64,000 nt of DNA from Phoenix dactylifera (Eukaryota > Streptophyta > Magnoliopsida > Arecales > Arecaceae). A program made the translations under genes and the position numbers. Every line of letters begins with the position of its first letter. Positions within the stretch are counted from its first letter, which is position 1. Below are positions 22,293-35,895 of this stretch, piece after piece. Under the pieces are notes generated by a model. It saw only the letters and a list, made by a program, of their open reading frames with translations, searched no databases and was not told the origin of the DNA. The stretch spans positions 20,057,674 to 20,121,673 of the forward strand of contig NC_052400.1 of assembly GCF_009389715.1 (NCBI RefSeq), read 5' to 3'.

Positions 22293-25200
22293 CTAGCAAG
22301 CTCGTATTTCTGGCAACCGGGTGGCAACTGGTGAGCAGCCACTGGAAACCCTCAGAGATGCAAAGAGGCAAGACAGCTTCCCTATCATGGGCCTGGCTCG
22401 AGCAATACTGTAAGATGAGATGCTAAGATCCCTAGTGGCATCTTCATAGCTACCATAACCTTCCAGATCTGCCTCTGTTATCAGTACCGCATCCCCTGCA
22501 GGCGAACATGTCATTGGTGTACTGTTTTTAGTTGCAGAGACTTCCAACTTGCATTTGCTGAAGTCTTGAACAGCCTATATGCAATAACATGTGGATAAAT
22601 CAGAAAAAAAAATGTCGGAACATGTAGCGATAGCCATAAGGATGCCAAAACTCCAGTCAGTCCTATACTTGTATAAATAGCAGCAATTTGTACACTTGTC
22701 CACTAGTAGTTTCTTTTGATAACCATTGAATACTGATATTAACAACTTGATATTGCATATAATATAAAGCAACTAGGTAAATGCGATAATAACAGAAAAC
22801 ATCAGATGGACCATACATTAGAGTGGATGTGCAATTTTATTGGCCAAAACAAAATGTTCCAAGGAGGAACTGCATCAAGAACGAGCCAAATGATAATCTT
22901 TCTCCAGTAACTTTAGAAGGGAATGGAGAAAGAGAGAGAGAGATGCAATATTTCATGGGACATCACAATTTTTGTCACTCTCTTCAAGAGGAGAGCCACA
23001 TCCAAGTGTGCTTTAATCTTTGTGGAAGCATGTAGAAGATGGGGAGGAAGAGGTAAGGTAGATGGAAGTTGGGATTCGTGAGAAAAATTATTGAACAAAC
23101 TTGAAATAACAACAGAAATAGCCCTAAATATGAATTCCTGGAAGATGAAGATACACAAAACCTACCCAAATAGTTGGGAAGAGACTGGATGGTTATCATT
23201 ATGGTTATTGTTTATGTTTTCAAGAGGATAGCCACATTATTCCAAAGTAAAGCATTCCCCTCTCTAAGATACACTAGGAATATCAACTCAACCAATTAAG
23301 GTTTCCACAAAAAAGCCACCAGATGAAAAGATACTGAACTAGAGCCAGAATTGAAGTTCTCATTCTAAATCAGATCTGTAACTACCATATTGTTCACTAG
23401 TTGCAAATTTATAATTATGATATGCAAGTAGAACTGGACGAGCTAGTTCCTCTTTCGTTGGTATAAATCAGAAAGGCCAGCACATGAATAATGGGATTGC
23501 AGGCTTTCTACTTTTCCAAGATGGTTATTGTCCACGTGGAGCTTCAAAAATGATCATATAGTGCAATGAACAAAGAACCATTCGCCACACAAGATCAAGA
23601 GATGATCATCATGAAAGCCCCATGATTACAACACCTGTCCAACAAATGAATAGGAAATTTATAGGTAGAACCCAAATATCAAAGGTGACATCAAGAGACA
23701 TCATCTATTGCAGTTCCTCTTCATTGTAAAACCAACTGAATTTGAAAAGCATATTTGACATTGTGAACGTTTGGATCCAAAGAAGCCAATTGAAAACAAA
23801 CAAGATGCCTAAATTCAAAAAAGAACTCTTACCAGAAAGGAATAATGATGATTAGCTATTGAAAATAAGGATTCTAAAAATGTATAGACTTAAATATGCT
23901 TTGGAATTCAATTTTCAGGGTAAAACACTGCATTTCTAGAAGCATAACCAGATATTTGCACATCCATTAACAACTGTTAAAGAGCTCATCCCAAAGTTGC
24001 AGGCAAAATTTTGGATCACCAACGACCAGAATGGATTGCCTCCAATGCCAAGATTACATTCGAAAATTAATTAAATGAACCAAGTCCAAGTTTCAACTTC
24101 CAGAGCTGCATAGATAATTCGTATATTATCAGCATATCAATACTAATCCATAAATATACACATTTATCTTCTGAAGGATTCAACACAACAGTTATGGTCT
24201 GAACCAGATTTATTTGAAAGTTAGAGAAAGAAATAAGTTTGTACTATTTCACAGGAATTCACTAGAAAAATTTGTCTGACAAACATTTCCCACAATCATG
24301 CTTCACCTATGCATAGCATTAGAGTGTTCTTTTTATATTTATTTCAGCTACAAAACAAAGTATATATTCCATACCTGCCATTGAGAAGGAGCCAAGAGTA
24401 CTCGAGGCCTTCTTGATCGCACATACTGCAGAGCAGTTGCAGGCGTCATATGCTTATATTTCACCTACGACAATTTTGGACATTAGGGCATGTCAGCATG
24501 TTTCCCATGAAACACAACAATCTATGTTATGCTTCACAGTTTGTTAGTAGGGTGGATGGGGGAAGAAAAAAAAACAAAAGTTAGAGCAGTTCTCAAAAAT
24601 TCCTTGTACTCAGAGAGCATTAAGTTACCAAATAGCATAAGACAATAGTTGTACTGCGCCCCCTCCCAGCTTTACAATGAACATATGTAGTCCTCCCACA
24701 TGATGCATTTCCTGAATTTGAAAAAGCAAAGGTGAAAACCTGAACTTTATGTTTATTTACAGAGGAAAAGATAAATCCCATTTCAGCACATCAGCATATG
24801 AAATAAGGAATCAACATCTATAATGCCATAGAACACTAACAATCAAGTTTGTGACTACGAATATCAAACAGACATCTCATCACATCCATTCCACATTACT
24901 TAGTTTGCACATATGATAACACACTATTTTTTTTCAAACAGATTAATAGATCAACTACATAAGTCTGCTTGATTTCTGCAACACGCGCCTGAGTTAATTG
25001 TTGGGTGACTCCCTACTCCCCGATCATCATCTCCTTAACAGCAAGAAGTGTAGAATCAGTTGGTGGCTCAGATGGATGTATACATAAATTGATGCCCCAA
25101 ATATTGCAATTTGTAAACAGAATCTGATTTGAGCCAATAATATGAGAAAACTGCATAACCCGTGAAGGTCCAGTTTTGTAGGTTTGAATAGGACGAACCA

Positions 25201-28030
25201 ATAAAATGAGATAACTTCATTTGTACACATAAACAAAATATTTTCAAGTAAATATTATTAAGGTAAGTGTACAAGGATCAAGAGCCCATGAGAGAAACAG
25301 ATAAACTGACATTATTGAGGTAACATGACATGATACTTTTCACATTTGACATAATATAATGGTTAGCAGGAAAAGGAAAGGAAATATGATCTTTCCAAAC
25401 TGGTCCTAGGACCAAAACAAACTTTACAACTGTTTCCAAACTTGGAATCAAGAATAGTTTTAGAAACAAGGGTGGCTAGTAAAGACTAATGACTGAGCAA
25501 ATTGCTATCTCAATATAGTCAAAATATCAGGTTATAATTAACAAATATTACATATATAATATTATATATGTAATCAAGTTATACAAAGAACAAAGATGCT
25601 TGTAACTTCTAGCGTCATCAGATTTATTTTTGAATTCCATCACTAAAACTCACTAAAGATGTGCTGCTTCCGGTCCTTTAGTTAAATTGGTACCTGTTTG
25701 CCAGATTTACCAACAGAAATACCAATTTTCCTTTCTGAACTTGCAACCCTTATCCAAGATCCTCTTCTGATGGCTCGTATTTGATCTATGATGCATATAT
25801 TCATACAACCTTAAACAATTCCTCCACCTTCTTTAACTCCTAGCACTGTGCACAAGCACAGTATAATGTACTAACATGACAAATCATCACAATTTTTCAC
25901 ATTTCCTGATATTAACGAGGCTCAATTTATTCACAAGAGTGCACTTCAATGTTCAACATTGTAACCATACTCTGAAGCTGGTATCATAATCTATTATATA
26001 AGTTTTCCTACAAATTTTACCATTTCAATGATCATACATCTCAAAATCAGTTTCTTTACCAATATAGCCCATTAAATAGTCTCTCTTTGGCCTAACAAAA
26101 GAATAAGTCATGCACCGTACATGAATCACATCAAAGAATGATTTATTTTAAAATTTTAATCCAAAATAAAGGGGGAAAATCTAAGCTGCAATCCCATGGC
26201 ACATTGAAGACAAGTCACATGATTGCCATATAAGAAATTATCAAATAGAGCAAACCTTGAAGATCTTATATAATCTGCTACTAGTACTGTCAAATCAGCT
26301 GGCCTCACATCTTGTAGTAATTTATACTTAAGTGCTACAAAGATAACCTAAAAAAGAAGCCGAAAGGTAGCTATGGGCCAAAAGGTAGCCGCGGGAAAAA
26401 GAGAATCTCAGATTATGAAAATGGAATCATTTTATGAATTGCAAGGCATCATTGCTACTAGTACTGTCAAATCAGCTGGCCTCACATCCTGAAGTAAATA
26501 CTTAAGTGCTACAAGGTAACGCAAAAAAGAAGCCAAAATGTAGCTATATGAAAATAGATAATCTCTGATTATAAAAACAGTATCACTCCATACATAGCAA
26601 GGCATGGTTATATTTACTTACTGTGGATGAAATCAACAGCTCGGCGTATATCCACAAGTGAAGGGGCAAAAAGGTAGTCCCTTGTGGGAATCACTAGGTG
26701 ATCAATGCCATAAGTCTGAAAACCACAAAAAGAAAATGAACATGTATAAACAACTTCATTAACAACACAGCATCCCAAAAATGCTAACCAACAAAAACAA
26801 TAATTTGCTGATACCAGGTCAAATTATAGATTGATCAAGATATCATGTCATATTTAATATTGATGAAGTAATGCAGCACTAAATTGTATAACTTTTCATA
26901 TATAAATACATTACAATGAAAAACTGCTATAAAATTTTAGGTTATAACATGCATGTAAGTTGTCACAAGCTTTAAGATTGAGCGATGACTGTTCAAGTGC
27001 CACAAAATGGATATATGCTGCTAGATTGCTTAGCTTATCTGAATAGATAAAATTAATATTTTTGAGGCATCTCATCATCAGAAGTAGGAGTACATGAGAA
27101 GGAAGCACTTGCCTGATACAATGATGATGGGACCAAAGTCTCATATGTCTCATTTAAGGTAACAACACCCTGAACCCCTAGATGCCACAAGCGCGGAACA
27201 TCTTTGGGAAATGGAACTGCCCCAAGCAAGAGAAACTGAAAAATAAATACCAGTGCAAATGAGTAAAGCAAAGACTAACAGGCCCAGTCAACATCATCCT
27301 ACGGAGCATGAGTATCTCGAGCTGCAATACATGCATGAGAGATTAAATATAATGATATTTTTATTAACATACTACAAGAGATGCCCATTTAGATTCCCTT
27401 GTGAACATAAATTTCACTATAAACCTTTTACCAAGAGATCATTTTTAATTCCCTAAGAGAGAATAGACAATTCTATATAGTGCAATTGAGAAATAAGTGG
27501 CATGCAATCAAACTGAACAAAAGAAAGAGTATGACATGCTACAATAGATTCAATCCCCTAATGCAAGTCCAAATCCAGCACAAACCAAACCGGCGGTCAG
27601 ATATGCCCGGATTGAATTGGCAATTCCTGACCGGTTCAAATTGCTAATTCCACAAGATTCAATTCCTTTGCATGCAAGGATAAATAAAATCTTCTCCACG
27701 AAAAGGATTCCACAAAACAGTAACACGTAAATCACCAACCGATGTATACCCGCACCAAGAAAAGGGCCAATGACCTATTGATAGGAAACTGAAAGATAAC
27801 AGAGCACAAGCACGGAAATTAGGTAAGTGACAAGAAACAAGAACCTGATCTACTTCGTCCCACCATCGGAACTCGGCCTGGATCTTGTTCCGTATTACGT
27901 TGTAGAGAAGGGTCGGATAGAAGAGAATCCGCGCCCCCGCCCCGATCAGCGCTCTCTTGGCCTTGATCGGCACGATCTCCCGACCGCCAGAATCGTCCAA
28001 GCCCCCGTCCTCCAACTCCGTGATCCTCAT
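22293..28030 (-). CDS. PTPMT1: PTPMT1-type dual-specificity phosphatase (PGP phosphatase), 285 aa
   Basis: Family role: removes phosphate from phosphatidylglycerophosphate in mitochondria, giving phosphatidylglycerol for cardiolipin; plant members also act on phosphoinositides in vitro. Six exons on the minus strand: 27845-28030, 27113-27235, 26622-26715, 24629-24711, 24375-24464 and 22293-22574, together 858 nt in consistent phase. Residues 27-62 (KRALIGAGARILFYPTLLYN...FRWWDEVDQ) are the plant N-terminal signature. Asp116 in IPTRDY is the likely general acid, and HCKAGRGRS with Cys147 and Arg153 is the HCX5R active site. RPRVLLAPSQWQ follows near 181-192, then a low-conservation tail. The chosen ATG aligns with the Arabidopsis start; an in-frame ATG 14 codons upstream (28072) is possible. 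Intron 2 has a GC donor (CAG/GCAAGT); intron 3 holds a tandem duplication. Confidence 0.93.
26276..26606. repeat. 177-bp tandem duplication in PTPMT1 intron 3
   Basis: Two adjacent copies begin TGCTACTAGTACTGTCAAAT at 26276 and 26453 and share the following CAGCTGGCCTCACATC, a TACTTAAGTGCTACAA block and the closing GCAAGGCAT. They differ by substitutions and small gaps. The right end lies about 15 bp from the exon 3 splice donor. Confidence 0.85.
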
Positions 28031-28694
28031 GACGGCAGGTTTCCGATCGAGAAAAGATCGAAAACAAACCAAAAACCCTACTCGATTCCTCCCCTAGCTC
28101 CGATCCACGTATCGAAGCAACAATGACAGCAAGAAATGGAGAAGATTCTATTCGAAGAAATCCTTCTGGAAACAGCCCAAATCTCTCGAATCGAATGCCG
28201 ATCTAGAAGCAGCGGCATCGAATCAATGCGCTACGGAAAAGATCGAAACTTGAGAACTCGAATCTAGACCGATTCAAGCGATGGATATCTCGCTCGAAAG
28301 CTACGAGCGAGAAGATCCCGATTCCGAACAACAAATCGGGCGATTCTTCGGGGAAAAGACGGGGTGGGGATTAACTGGGGATTCCCCTCATCTAGAAAGT
28401 AGAAACCCTACGATCCTCTCCGTCTCGGTGGCAGAGAACGTGGAAGAACGAAAGTCCACTCCCTATGGCTTAATTCTCACGCCGGAGAAGGTACATAAAT
28501 GCCCTGTTAGTATTTTTTAATTTACATCCTGATTCCTGACCTAACATTCTCGCTAGATAACTTCACTAGATCTCAACTTTTTTTTTTTCCAATCAGGGCA
28601 GTTGATTATCGTGATCGGAGGGTTAAAATCGGCGGTGATTATATGGAGCGATGTAACGAGATCTCCCAAACCAAAACACAAAGGGCTCCTTAAG

Positions 28695-28739
<45 letters not shown>

Positions 28740-28769
28740 TTTTTCTTTTTTTTTTTTTTTTTTTTTTTT
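28695..28769. repeat. Homopolymer tract C39 then T-rich run
   Basis: Thirty-nine consecutive C (28695-28733) are followed, after T and C, by a nearly pure T run to about 28769. It abuts the left side of MITE copy B. Such length is rare and prone to sequencing or assembly error. Confidence 0.9.
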
Positions 28770-28777
28770 ATTTTTTA

Positions 28778-29147
28778 TATTAGAAATATGATTTCTAAAA
28801 AAAAAAATTATAGTAGAAAAAGAATGTCTAGAAATATACTTTTGGTATGTTTGATTAAACATGAGAAAATGACAGATTTTCAGACTTCTTATGTTTGGTT
28901 GAACATCCACTTTTCTGAGAAAATTATGTGTAATTTCTATTATATCCTTAATAAAAATCAGGTCTTTAATGCTGAAGGGCTTTTTTGAAAAAAAAATAAA
29001 GATGGAGTGATTCTTGTCTCATGGAAAAATAACTTTCTCATATTTCTCGTAGGAAAGACTTTTCTATGAAATGTGAGAATCATATTTTCATAGAAATACA
29101 ATTTTTCCATCTCTCTCGTTTGAAAACTCGAACCAAACAAAAAACAT
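28778..29147. mobile_element. AT-rich MITE-like repeat, copy B
   Basis: Diverged copy of the repeat at 3843-4220, same orientation. Shared blocks include the ATATGATT start region, TTGGTTGAACATCCACTTTT, the TTAATAAAAAT...CTTTAATGCTGAAGG segment and a block near the right end with CTCATATTTCTC. The left end is lost or masked in the C/T homopolymer, so the edges are approximate. Confidence 0.6.
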
Positions 29148-29835
29148 ATCATTATTTTTTTTTTTTGACCACACTTTCTCAAAAGAGCATAGTTCCTCTC
29201 GGTTTGGGATGATAACGTACTTCAAACGTCAGAAGATATTTTACCATAAAAAAAGGGAAGATATTTTTACCAGTCCAAAAATTATACCCTTATCTAGCTC
29301 TGCTTTTTTTTTTTATTTTTTATGCCAAGCCTGTATGCGTACAGTATTGCAGAAGAAAATTCAACAGGATGGAATTATGAGATGCTTCCTCATAACTGCA
29401 GACTCTGCAGTGGGGAACAACATTGATGCCCACCCCACAATGCAGAGGGACCACTCCAGAGATCAAGTGTGCCGCAACTTTAATCACGAAGCAATAGATA
29501 TAAAGCCACATACTACATGCAATGTCAAAAGGTAAGCAGCAATGTTTGCCGACATTGGGAAGAAATTAGTCCTTAGTAGTAGATAAATAGCTACAAGTTA
29601 TAATAAGAAAACATAGAGAAGCTATCAAGTGTCTAGACTCAACAGAGGCCTATAAAGATAGAAGAGCCTAGATTCATGATGTTACCGTTGATTATTTTGC
29701 GAAGCTTCTTTTTTTTTCCAGTTATATTTGTGAAGAGCCTTTTTTGGAGCCAGGACAGGAAGAAAAAAATTGGGTAGGATAACACTTCTTTCATGAGTCA
29801 TCCTATTATATTTGTCGCATGTAGTTTGACGAAAC

Positions 29836-30549
29836 TGTTAGCAATATATCTCCTAACTAAATAAATAAATCTATAAATTCAATTAATAAAAAAATCTTAA
29901 AGAAAATAATATACATGCATATCATTCGGCATCCAAATAATTCTATTTTAATACAAAATAAATCTATTCTAGCACAAAGTAAATCTATGCATTTAATAAG
30001 TTTATATCATAGAATTTCAAATCCTACCAATCTACTAATATTAAATTAAAAATAAAGGTAGAAGAAAGTAGCCTGATTGAAAGCAGGTCGAAGCGCGTAG
30101 ACGCTGTCCCAAAGAAGTATTTGCCCCCACGTACGGGTCACCCGGCAATCCTTCTCGGAGATACGACGACCCTACAACCTCTTCTTCGGCACGTCTCGGA
30201 AGAAGTCAAAGCGAACCCGATCAAACTTGCAGATCCAGCAAAGAACGGAATGAAAAGAACTAAATAAACTGAATAAAAATGTAAAAATAAAATTTGGAAG
30301 TGGCTAAGAGGGAGAAGAATTTTTCCAGAATTTTTCCACTATTTTTCTGAAATTTTTCGTGCTTACAAAGAGATGAAATCAAGGGGTTTAAATAGGGGTT
30401 TTTACAGGGGCCGTTTGGTCATTTGCGGACGCGTTTTCAAACGCGTCCGTTTTCAAATGCGTAACGCCCGCTGGGCGTTACCTTTTTCTCAAACGCGCAC
30501 GCGGCCCGAGATTTTGGCCGCGTGCGCATTTAAGTTTTTTTTTTCAACA
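29836..30549 (-). repeat. 3' LTR of the Copia element
   Basis: Left copy of the terminal repeat, from TGTTAGCAATATA to TTTTTCAACA as read on the plus strand. In element orientation, its U3 has three stacked inverted repeats upstream of a TATA-like CTATTTAAACC. Confidence 0.95.
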
Positions 30550-31080
30550 ATCCCCCACAAAAAAAAACTTAAATAATTTTAAAATCAAAATAAAATGCTG
30601 GATATCTTATATTATGTAATAGGTGTAGGTACCTTTCGGTTTGAACCTTCACTTAGTGACAATTGATTACATCTGTGGAGCCAAGGTGGTCTTAACCTTG
30701 AACCTCGGTCCATGGCTCAGATTAAATCAACAACACACATAATATAGCCCGATCTGGGTTCTAAGCGGGTTGCGCTATTATGGCCATGCGCAGGTATCTA
30801 TCATGTGCTTTTTAGGGAATCGCCCATTTCCCATAATCGCGGCCTCACGATTGCACATATAGGTGAGTCCTAATAAGGAAGCTAGCAAGGAAGCTCCTGC
30901 CTCTTCGGTCTCGGACTCATTAAGAGTTATACAAACGAACTCATCCTACCGCTTGCTTTTATGAGCACTAGCGCCATAGGGATGAGGAAAACATGAAATA
31001 GTGCTCCTCTTAGTCACACTCCGGTTTGTTTCTACCCATTGAACCTTTTAAGGTTGGGTTCCCACCATGGTGATCTATCT

Positions 31081-34000
31081 TTATGGGCTAAGCCCCATCC
31101 CCCTCGACGACTCTAGAACCACTGTTCTAGATAAACCTTTTGTAAGCTGATCAGCCAAATTATTTTCTGATTTTACAAAATTCAAGGCAATAACATTATT
31201 TTTCAATTTATATCTCAATGATTTATGACGTACTTTTAAGTGCCTGTTCATTTTTACATTGGCATTTTCTTGGTTGCACTTATCTATTGCAGATTTACAG
31301 TCACAATGTAAGGAGACAGGTGGTAAAGGTGACTCATCTACAGGAAGGTCTATAAGTAGATCTCTGAGCCACTCAGCCTCAGTGCTAGTAGTGTCTAAAG
31401 CTATCAGTTCAGACTCCATGGTACTCCTAGATATTAAGGTTTGTTTGGTGGATTTCCAAGACACAGCAGCACCTCCTAGGAGAAAGACGTATCCTGTGGT
31501 GGATTTAACATCTAAGGTATCGCTGATCCAGTTGGCATCACTATAGCCTTCTAGAACAGCAGGAAACCCACTAAAGTGCAAACTATAGGACTTGGTACCC
31601 TTAAGATACCTAAGAATTCTCTCTAATGCTGTCCAATGATCTCTATTTGGATTAACAGTATATCTACTAAGTCTATTTACAGCATATGCTATGTCTGGCC
31701 TAGTATAGTTTGTTAGGAATCCTAGTGAGCCTATGATTTGAGCATATAGGCTTTGAAGGATAGGAGTTCCTAAGTTCTTCTTAAGATGTGTAGAGGGATC
31801 AAAGGGAGTAGAGACAGGCTGACAATCCGAATAATTAAATTTATTGAGTATCTTGTCAACATAATGACTTTGGGATAACTCAATTCCATTTGCACTTCTA
31901 ATTATTTTGGTATTTAAAATTAAGTCAGCTTGTCCCAAGTCTTTCATATCAAACTTATGACTTAAAAATTGTTTTACTTCATCAATTATCTGAAGATCTG
32001 TCCCAAAGATCAGTATATCATCTACATAAAGGCACAAGATCACAAATTTGTGTCCAACTCTCTTATGATATACACATTCGTCTGTGCTATTGATTTCAAA
32101 TCCAAATGTCATTATGGTTTCATCAAATTTCAAATGCCATTGCTTAGGTGCTTGTTTAAGACCATAAAGAGATCTGACTAGTCTGCAAACTTTATTTTCT
32201 TGGCCTGGGGTTTTAAATCCCTCTGGTTGGTCCATATAAATTTCTTCATTTAAGTCTCCATTTAGAAAAGCTGTCTTAACATCCATCTGATGAATCACTA
32301 ATCTATGAATGGAGGCTAATGCTATAAGGACCCTAATAGTAGTTATCCTAGCTACAGGTGCATAAACATCAAAGAAATCTACCCCAGGTCTCTGAGTAAA
32401 GCCCTTGGCAACTAATCTAGCCTTAAATTTATCTACAGAGCCATCAGGCCTAAGTTTCTTCTTAAAGATCCATTTGCATCCTATTGTTTTACAACCAGGA
32501 GGAAGATCAGTCAATTCCCAAGTATGGTTTTGGATAATTGATTGCATCTCATTGTCCACAGCTTCTCTCCAAAAAGGTGAATCCAAAGATTTCATTGCGT
32601 CCTCAAAGGTAGTTGGAGAGTCTTCTATTAGGAAGGTATAAAAATCATCTCCAAATGTTTTCTCTATCCTGGATCTTTTACTCCTCCTAGGTTCTGCTTC
32701 TACTTCTATTGTTCTTGTCCTTATTCTACTAGAGCTACTAGCTATACCGCTATCTACTCTAGTCTTAAGTGGAAAGGTGTCTTCAAAATATGTTGCATCT
32801 CTGGCTTCTATGATAGTGTTGTTACTAATATCATTTATTTCTGAACTTATTACCAGAAATCTATTGGCATTACTATTGGCTGCATAACCTATGAATATGG
32901 CATCCACTGTTTTAGGGCCTATTTTCTTTCTCTTAAAATCAGGTATTTTTACTTTTGCCAAGCACCCCCACACTTTTAAATAGCTAAGATTAGGTTTTCT
33001 ATGTTTCCAAACTTCATATGGGGTTAGATCATTATTTTTAGAGGAAATTCTATTAAGGATATAACAGGCTGAAACAAGAGCTTCCCCCCACAAATTTTCT
33101 GGTACTCCTGAGCTTATAAGCATGGAGTTCACCATATCCATTAAAGTCCTATTCTTCCTTTCTGCTACTCCATTTGATTGGGGAGAATAGGGTGCAGTCA
33201 CTTCATGAATGATTCCATGATCTTCACAGAATTGAGTTATGTCATTTGATGTATATTCACCTCCCCGATCTGATCTAAGAATTTTAATTTTCTTTTCCTG
33301 TTGGTTCTCAGCTTCAATCTTAAAAATTTTAAATTTGCTGAGCACCTCATCCTTGGTTTTAATTAGGTAGATGTAACAGAACTTCGATAGATCATCTATA
33401 AATGTTACAAAGTATCTGTTACCTCCCCTAGAAGTTCTACCAGAGTCACAAACATCACTATGAATCAACTCTAATAGATCAGAATCCCTATTAACAGATT
33501 TAAAAGGCTTCCTAGGGAGTTTGGCTTCTACACAAGTTTGACATTTCTCATGGTTCTTGAGATCACTTTTTGGTATTAGATTTAGGTTCATAAGTTGCTT
33601 AATTGAATTATAATTTACATGACCTAATCTACCATGCCAAATAGAAGGAGGCTCTATATTCATAATCAAAGGATTTTCATTTATTGAAGGAGCTATTACA
33701 TTCAATTTGAACAATCCTTCACTAAGGAATCCTTTTCCAATAAACATAACACCATGAGAAATTACAACCTTATTGGACTCAAAGACAAGACGAAAGCCTT
33801 GCTGGACAAGCAAAGAACCACTAATGAGGTTTCTCCTAACAACTGGAACATGTTGGACGCCGTGCAGTGACAGGACTTTTCCAGAGGTAAGCTTTAAGTC
33901 CACACGTCCTACTCCTAACACACGTGCCTCCGAGCTGTTTGCCATGATCACAGCTCCTCCACTTGAGATCTGGTAAGAAGAAAACCAGGAACGATCCGAA

Positions 34001-35103
34001 CAAATATGAATACCAGCTCCGGTATCAATCCACCAATCTAGTGCTTGTAAAGTCATGTTAACTTCAGGAGTGAAGGAAACAGACCTGAAAGCTGTCTCAG
34101 AGGAGCCAGCGCCGGAAGTCACCATGTTGACTTGAGCACTGGATGTGTGTGGACCCTTCTTCTTAGATTGAAGAGGTGCAGTCTTCTTATAGAAGCACTG
34201 TGGAGACAAATGGTTGGTCCGACCACACACATAACAGAAACGAGCACCACCTTCCTCTTTCTTCTTCTTCTGCTCCTGGGATTGAATAGGCTTCCCATTG
34301 TAGTGGTGGTTAGGGTTTCTAGGGTTGTAGGGTTTCTTCTTGAAATTCTTACGGAAGGGTCGGTTCTGATTTTTCTTAGGAGGAGCTTCTACATTATATG
34401 CATTATTTTTAGATCCAGTAGAGGTATTATTTCTGAGCCTATGCTGCTCTTCAATCCTAATGGAGTTTAAGACTTGGGTTAGGGTGAGAATTCCTTGGGT
34501 ATGGCTCAGGGTCTTAGCAAAATCAGACCAGGAAGTAGGTAGTTTATCTATCAAACAGGCTACCTGGAATGATTCATCCAAATTGGTTCCATTAGCCCTA
34601 AGCTGGTGGATCAGGGTTTCAAATTCATGAATTTGGTCATTCATAGGCTTTGAGTCCACCATCCTAAACTTATTGAAATCGGAGGCCTTGAACCTCTTTA
34701 CCCCAGCATCATCAAGACCATATTTGCTATCTAGGGTGTCCCAGAGTTCTTTGGCACTCTTGGCTGTGTAATAGATATCATACAGCCTCTCAGAAAGAGC
34801 ACCTAGAATTCTATGGATACAATGATAATCTATCTCATCAGGTGTCCTAGAGGGTGTGCTAGTGGAGGCAGAATGTTCAGTGTTGGAAGAGGTAGTTGGG
34901 TTGGACCCGTTATCAACTTCGATCGTACTTTCACCTATGGCTGAGATTAACCCTAATGTGGTGAGCCAGAACCGCATTTGGTTCTGCCACCTCCTAAAGT
35001 TATGGCCATCAAATTTTTCAGGTTTGGCACTAAGATGGTCACTAGTGTTTGAGGCCATAGGATCAGGGTTACAGAATAGTGACAGAAACCTGATTGAAAT
35101 CAA
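31081..35103 (-). CDS. Copia gag-pol polyprotein (fossil or recent mobile element)
   Basis: A single open frame of about 1340 codons; the likely start is the MASNTSDHL methionine at 35058, 15 codons inside the open frame. Parts in order: gag with a UBN2-type region (about 20-240), a CCHC zinc knuckle CYVCGRTNH (about 288-302), aspartic protease WWIDTGAG (about 356), integrase with GAG-pre-integrase WHGRLGHV and the HSDVCD core (about 490-660), reverse transcriptase with YVDDILIF (about 1024), and RNase H with SDANW (about 1190). In life it would encode the structural and replication proteins of the retrotransposon. It belongs to the mobile element, not to the host gene set. Confidence 0.95.
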   Translation of the reverse strand: MISIRFLSLFCNPDPMASNTSDHLSAKPEKFDGHNFRRWQNQMRFWLTTLGLISAIGESTIEVDNGSNPTTSSNTEHSASTSTPSRTPDEIDYHCIHRILGALSERLYDIYYTAKSAKELWDTLDSKYGLDDAGVKRFKASDFNKFRMVDSKPMNDQIHEFETLIHQLRANGTNLDESFQVACLIDKLPTSWSDFAKTLSHTQGILTLTQVLNSIRIEEQHRLRNNTSTGSKNNAYNVEAPPKKNQNRPFRKNFKKKPYNPRNPNHHYNGKPIQSQEQKKKKEEGGARFCYVCGRTNHLSPQCFYKKTAPLQSKKKGPHTSSAQVNMVTSGAGSSETAFRSVSFTPEVNMTLQALDWWIDTGAGIHICSDRSWFSSYQISSGGAVIMANSSEARVLGVGRVDLKLTSGKVLSLHGVQHVPVVRRNLISGSLLVQQGFRLVFESNKVVISHGVMFIGKGFLSEGLFKLNVIAPSINENPLIMNIEPPSIWHGRLGHVNYNSIKQLMNLNLIPKSDLKNHEKCQTCVEAKLPRKPFKSVNRDSDLLELIHSDVCDSGRTSRGGNRYFVTFIDDLSKFCYIYLIKTKDEVLSKFKIFKIEAENQQEKKIKILRSDRGGEYTSNDITQFCEDHGIIHEVTAPYSPQSNGVAERKNRTLMDMVNSMLISSGVPENLWGEALVSACYILNRISSKNNDLTPYEVWKHRKPNLSYLKVWGCLAKVKIPDFKRKKIGPKTVDAIFIGYAANSNANRFLVISSEINDISNNTIIEARDATYFEDTFPLKTRVDSGIASSSSRIRTRTIEVEAEPRRSKRSRIEKTFGDDFYTFLIEDSPTTFEDAMKSLDSPFWREAVDNEMQSIIQNHTWELTDLPPGCKTIGCKWIFKKKLRPDGSVDKFKARLVAKGFTQRPGVDFFDVYAPVARITTIRVLIALASIHRLVIHQMDVKTAFLNGDLNEEIYMDQPEGFKTPGQENKVCRLVRSLYGLKQAPKQWHLKFDETIMTFGFEINSTDECVYHKRVGHKFVILCLYVDDILIFGTDLQIIDEVKQFLSHKFDMKDLGQADLILNTKIIRSANGIELSQSHYVDKILNKFNYSDCQPVSTPFDPSTHLKKNLGTPILQSLYAQIIGSLGFLTNYTRPDIAYAVNRLSRYTVNPNRDHWTALERILRYLKGTKSYSLHFSGFPAVLEGYSDANWISDTLDVKSTTGYVFLLGGAAVSWKSTKQTLISRSTMESELIALDTTSTEAEWLRDLLIDLPVDESPLPPVSLHCDCKSAIDKCNQENANVKMNRHLKVRHKSLRYKLKNNVIALNFVKSENNLADQLTKGLSRTVVLESSRGMGLSP

Positions 35104-35895
35104 AAAAATCTATGTCAAAAGATTGCAGTAATATTTATATTGAACTTTGGATGTCTAATTGATATATCCAAAAAACTAATAGCCAGATCAGCTCCAGATT
35201 GGTGGTGGAGCACTAGGCTCACTTAAGTACCAGCCTTTCTTAGGCACGTATGCCTTTTTGACAAGCTTTTCTTAGACACTATTAGTTAGTGGATATAATC
35301 ACTAGAAATCACACAAATTCAATATTTAAAATAACCTAAATGCAAATTTAAATTAGATATTGTGGATTAACTAATTTCAAAATTTTTCGTTTGAATTTTC
35401 CGAATTAGCAATGATTGATTACTAATTTAGTAGTAGCAAATCAATTATTTTAATTGAGATCTAAAATATCAATTTAATGAATTATATGTTAGATTTGAAT
35501 TATTGCCTTATTGAAATAATTGATTACTAATTTTATGGCAAATCAATTATTGTAATTAAGATCTAAAATGTCAATTCAGCGAATTAAAATATTTATTCCT
35601 TTATTAGAATAATTTATTGAGATCTAATAAGTCAATTCAATAGATTAACTATTATGTATCAACCAATTTCCGAATTTCCCGTTTGAATGGGATCTGGAAA
35701 TTACTCCTTGAGAAGTCCAAATGGAGGTATAATAAACCTCTTGGAGGTTAACCAAATTATTAACTCTTTAGAATAATTTATTATTGATGATGTGCTAGCA
35801 AAAACAATTATTGCAATTAAAATCTAATATGCCACAATTGTAATAAAGAATTTAATTAATTATATATTACTAACAAAAATAAATACTTCTTTGGA
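35104..35895 (-). other. Internal leader of the Copia element
   Basis: AT-rich, non-coding DNA between the 5' LTR and gag. It contains two to three diverged direct repeats of a unit with TTGATTACTAATTT, AAATCAATTATT and AGATCTAAAAT (around 35410-35500, 35516-35610 and a shorter one near 35626). Confidence 0.7.

Larger units (their letters stand above)
28031..29830. other. PTPMT1 upstream region and left flank of the Copia element
   Basis: The first 450 bp are less AT-rich and probably hold the PTPMT1 leader and promoter (minus-strand gene, start codon 28030). Beyond lie a long C/T homopolymer tract and the second copy of the AT-rich MITE. The open frame across the homopolymer (28602-28988) is only proline and phenylalanine runs. 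The stretch 29148-29830 shows nothing recognisable. Confidence 0.55.

Noticed and set aside
28602-28988. Open frame with long Pro and Phe runs
   Set aside because: Created by the C39/T homopolymer and MITE copy B; no domain.
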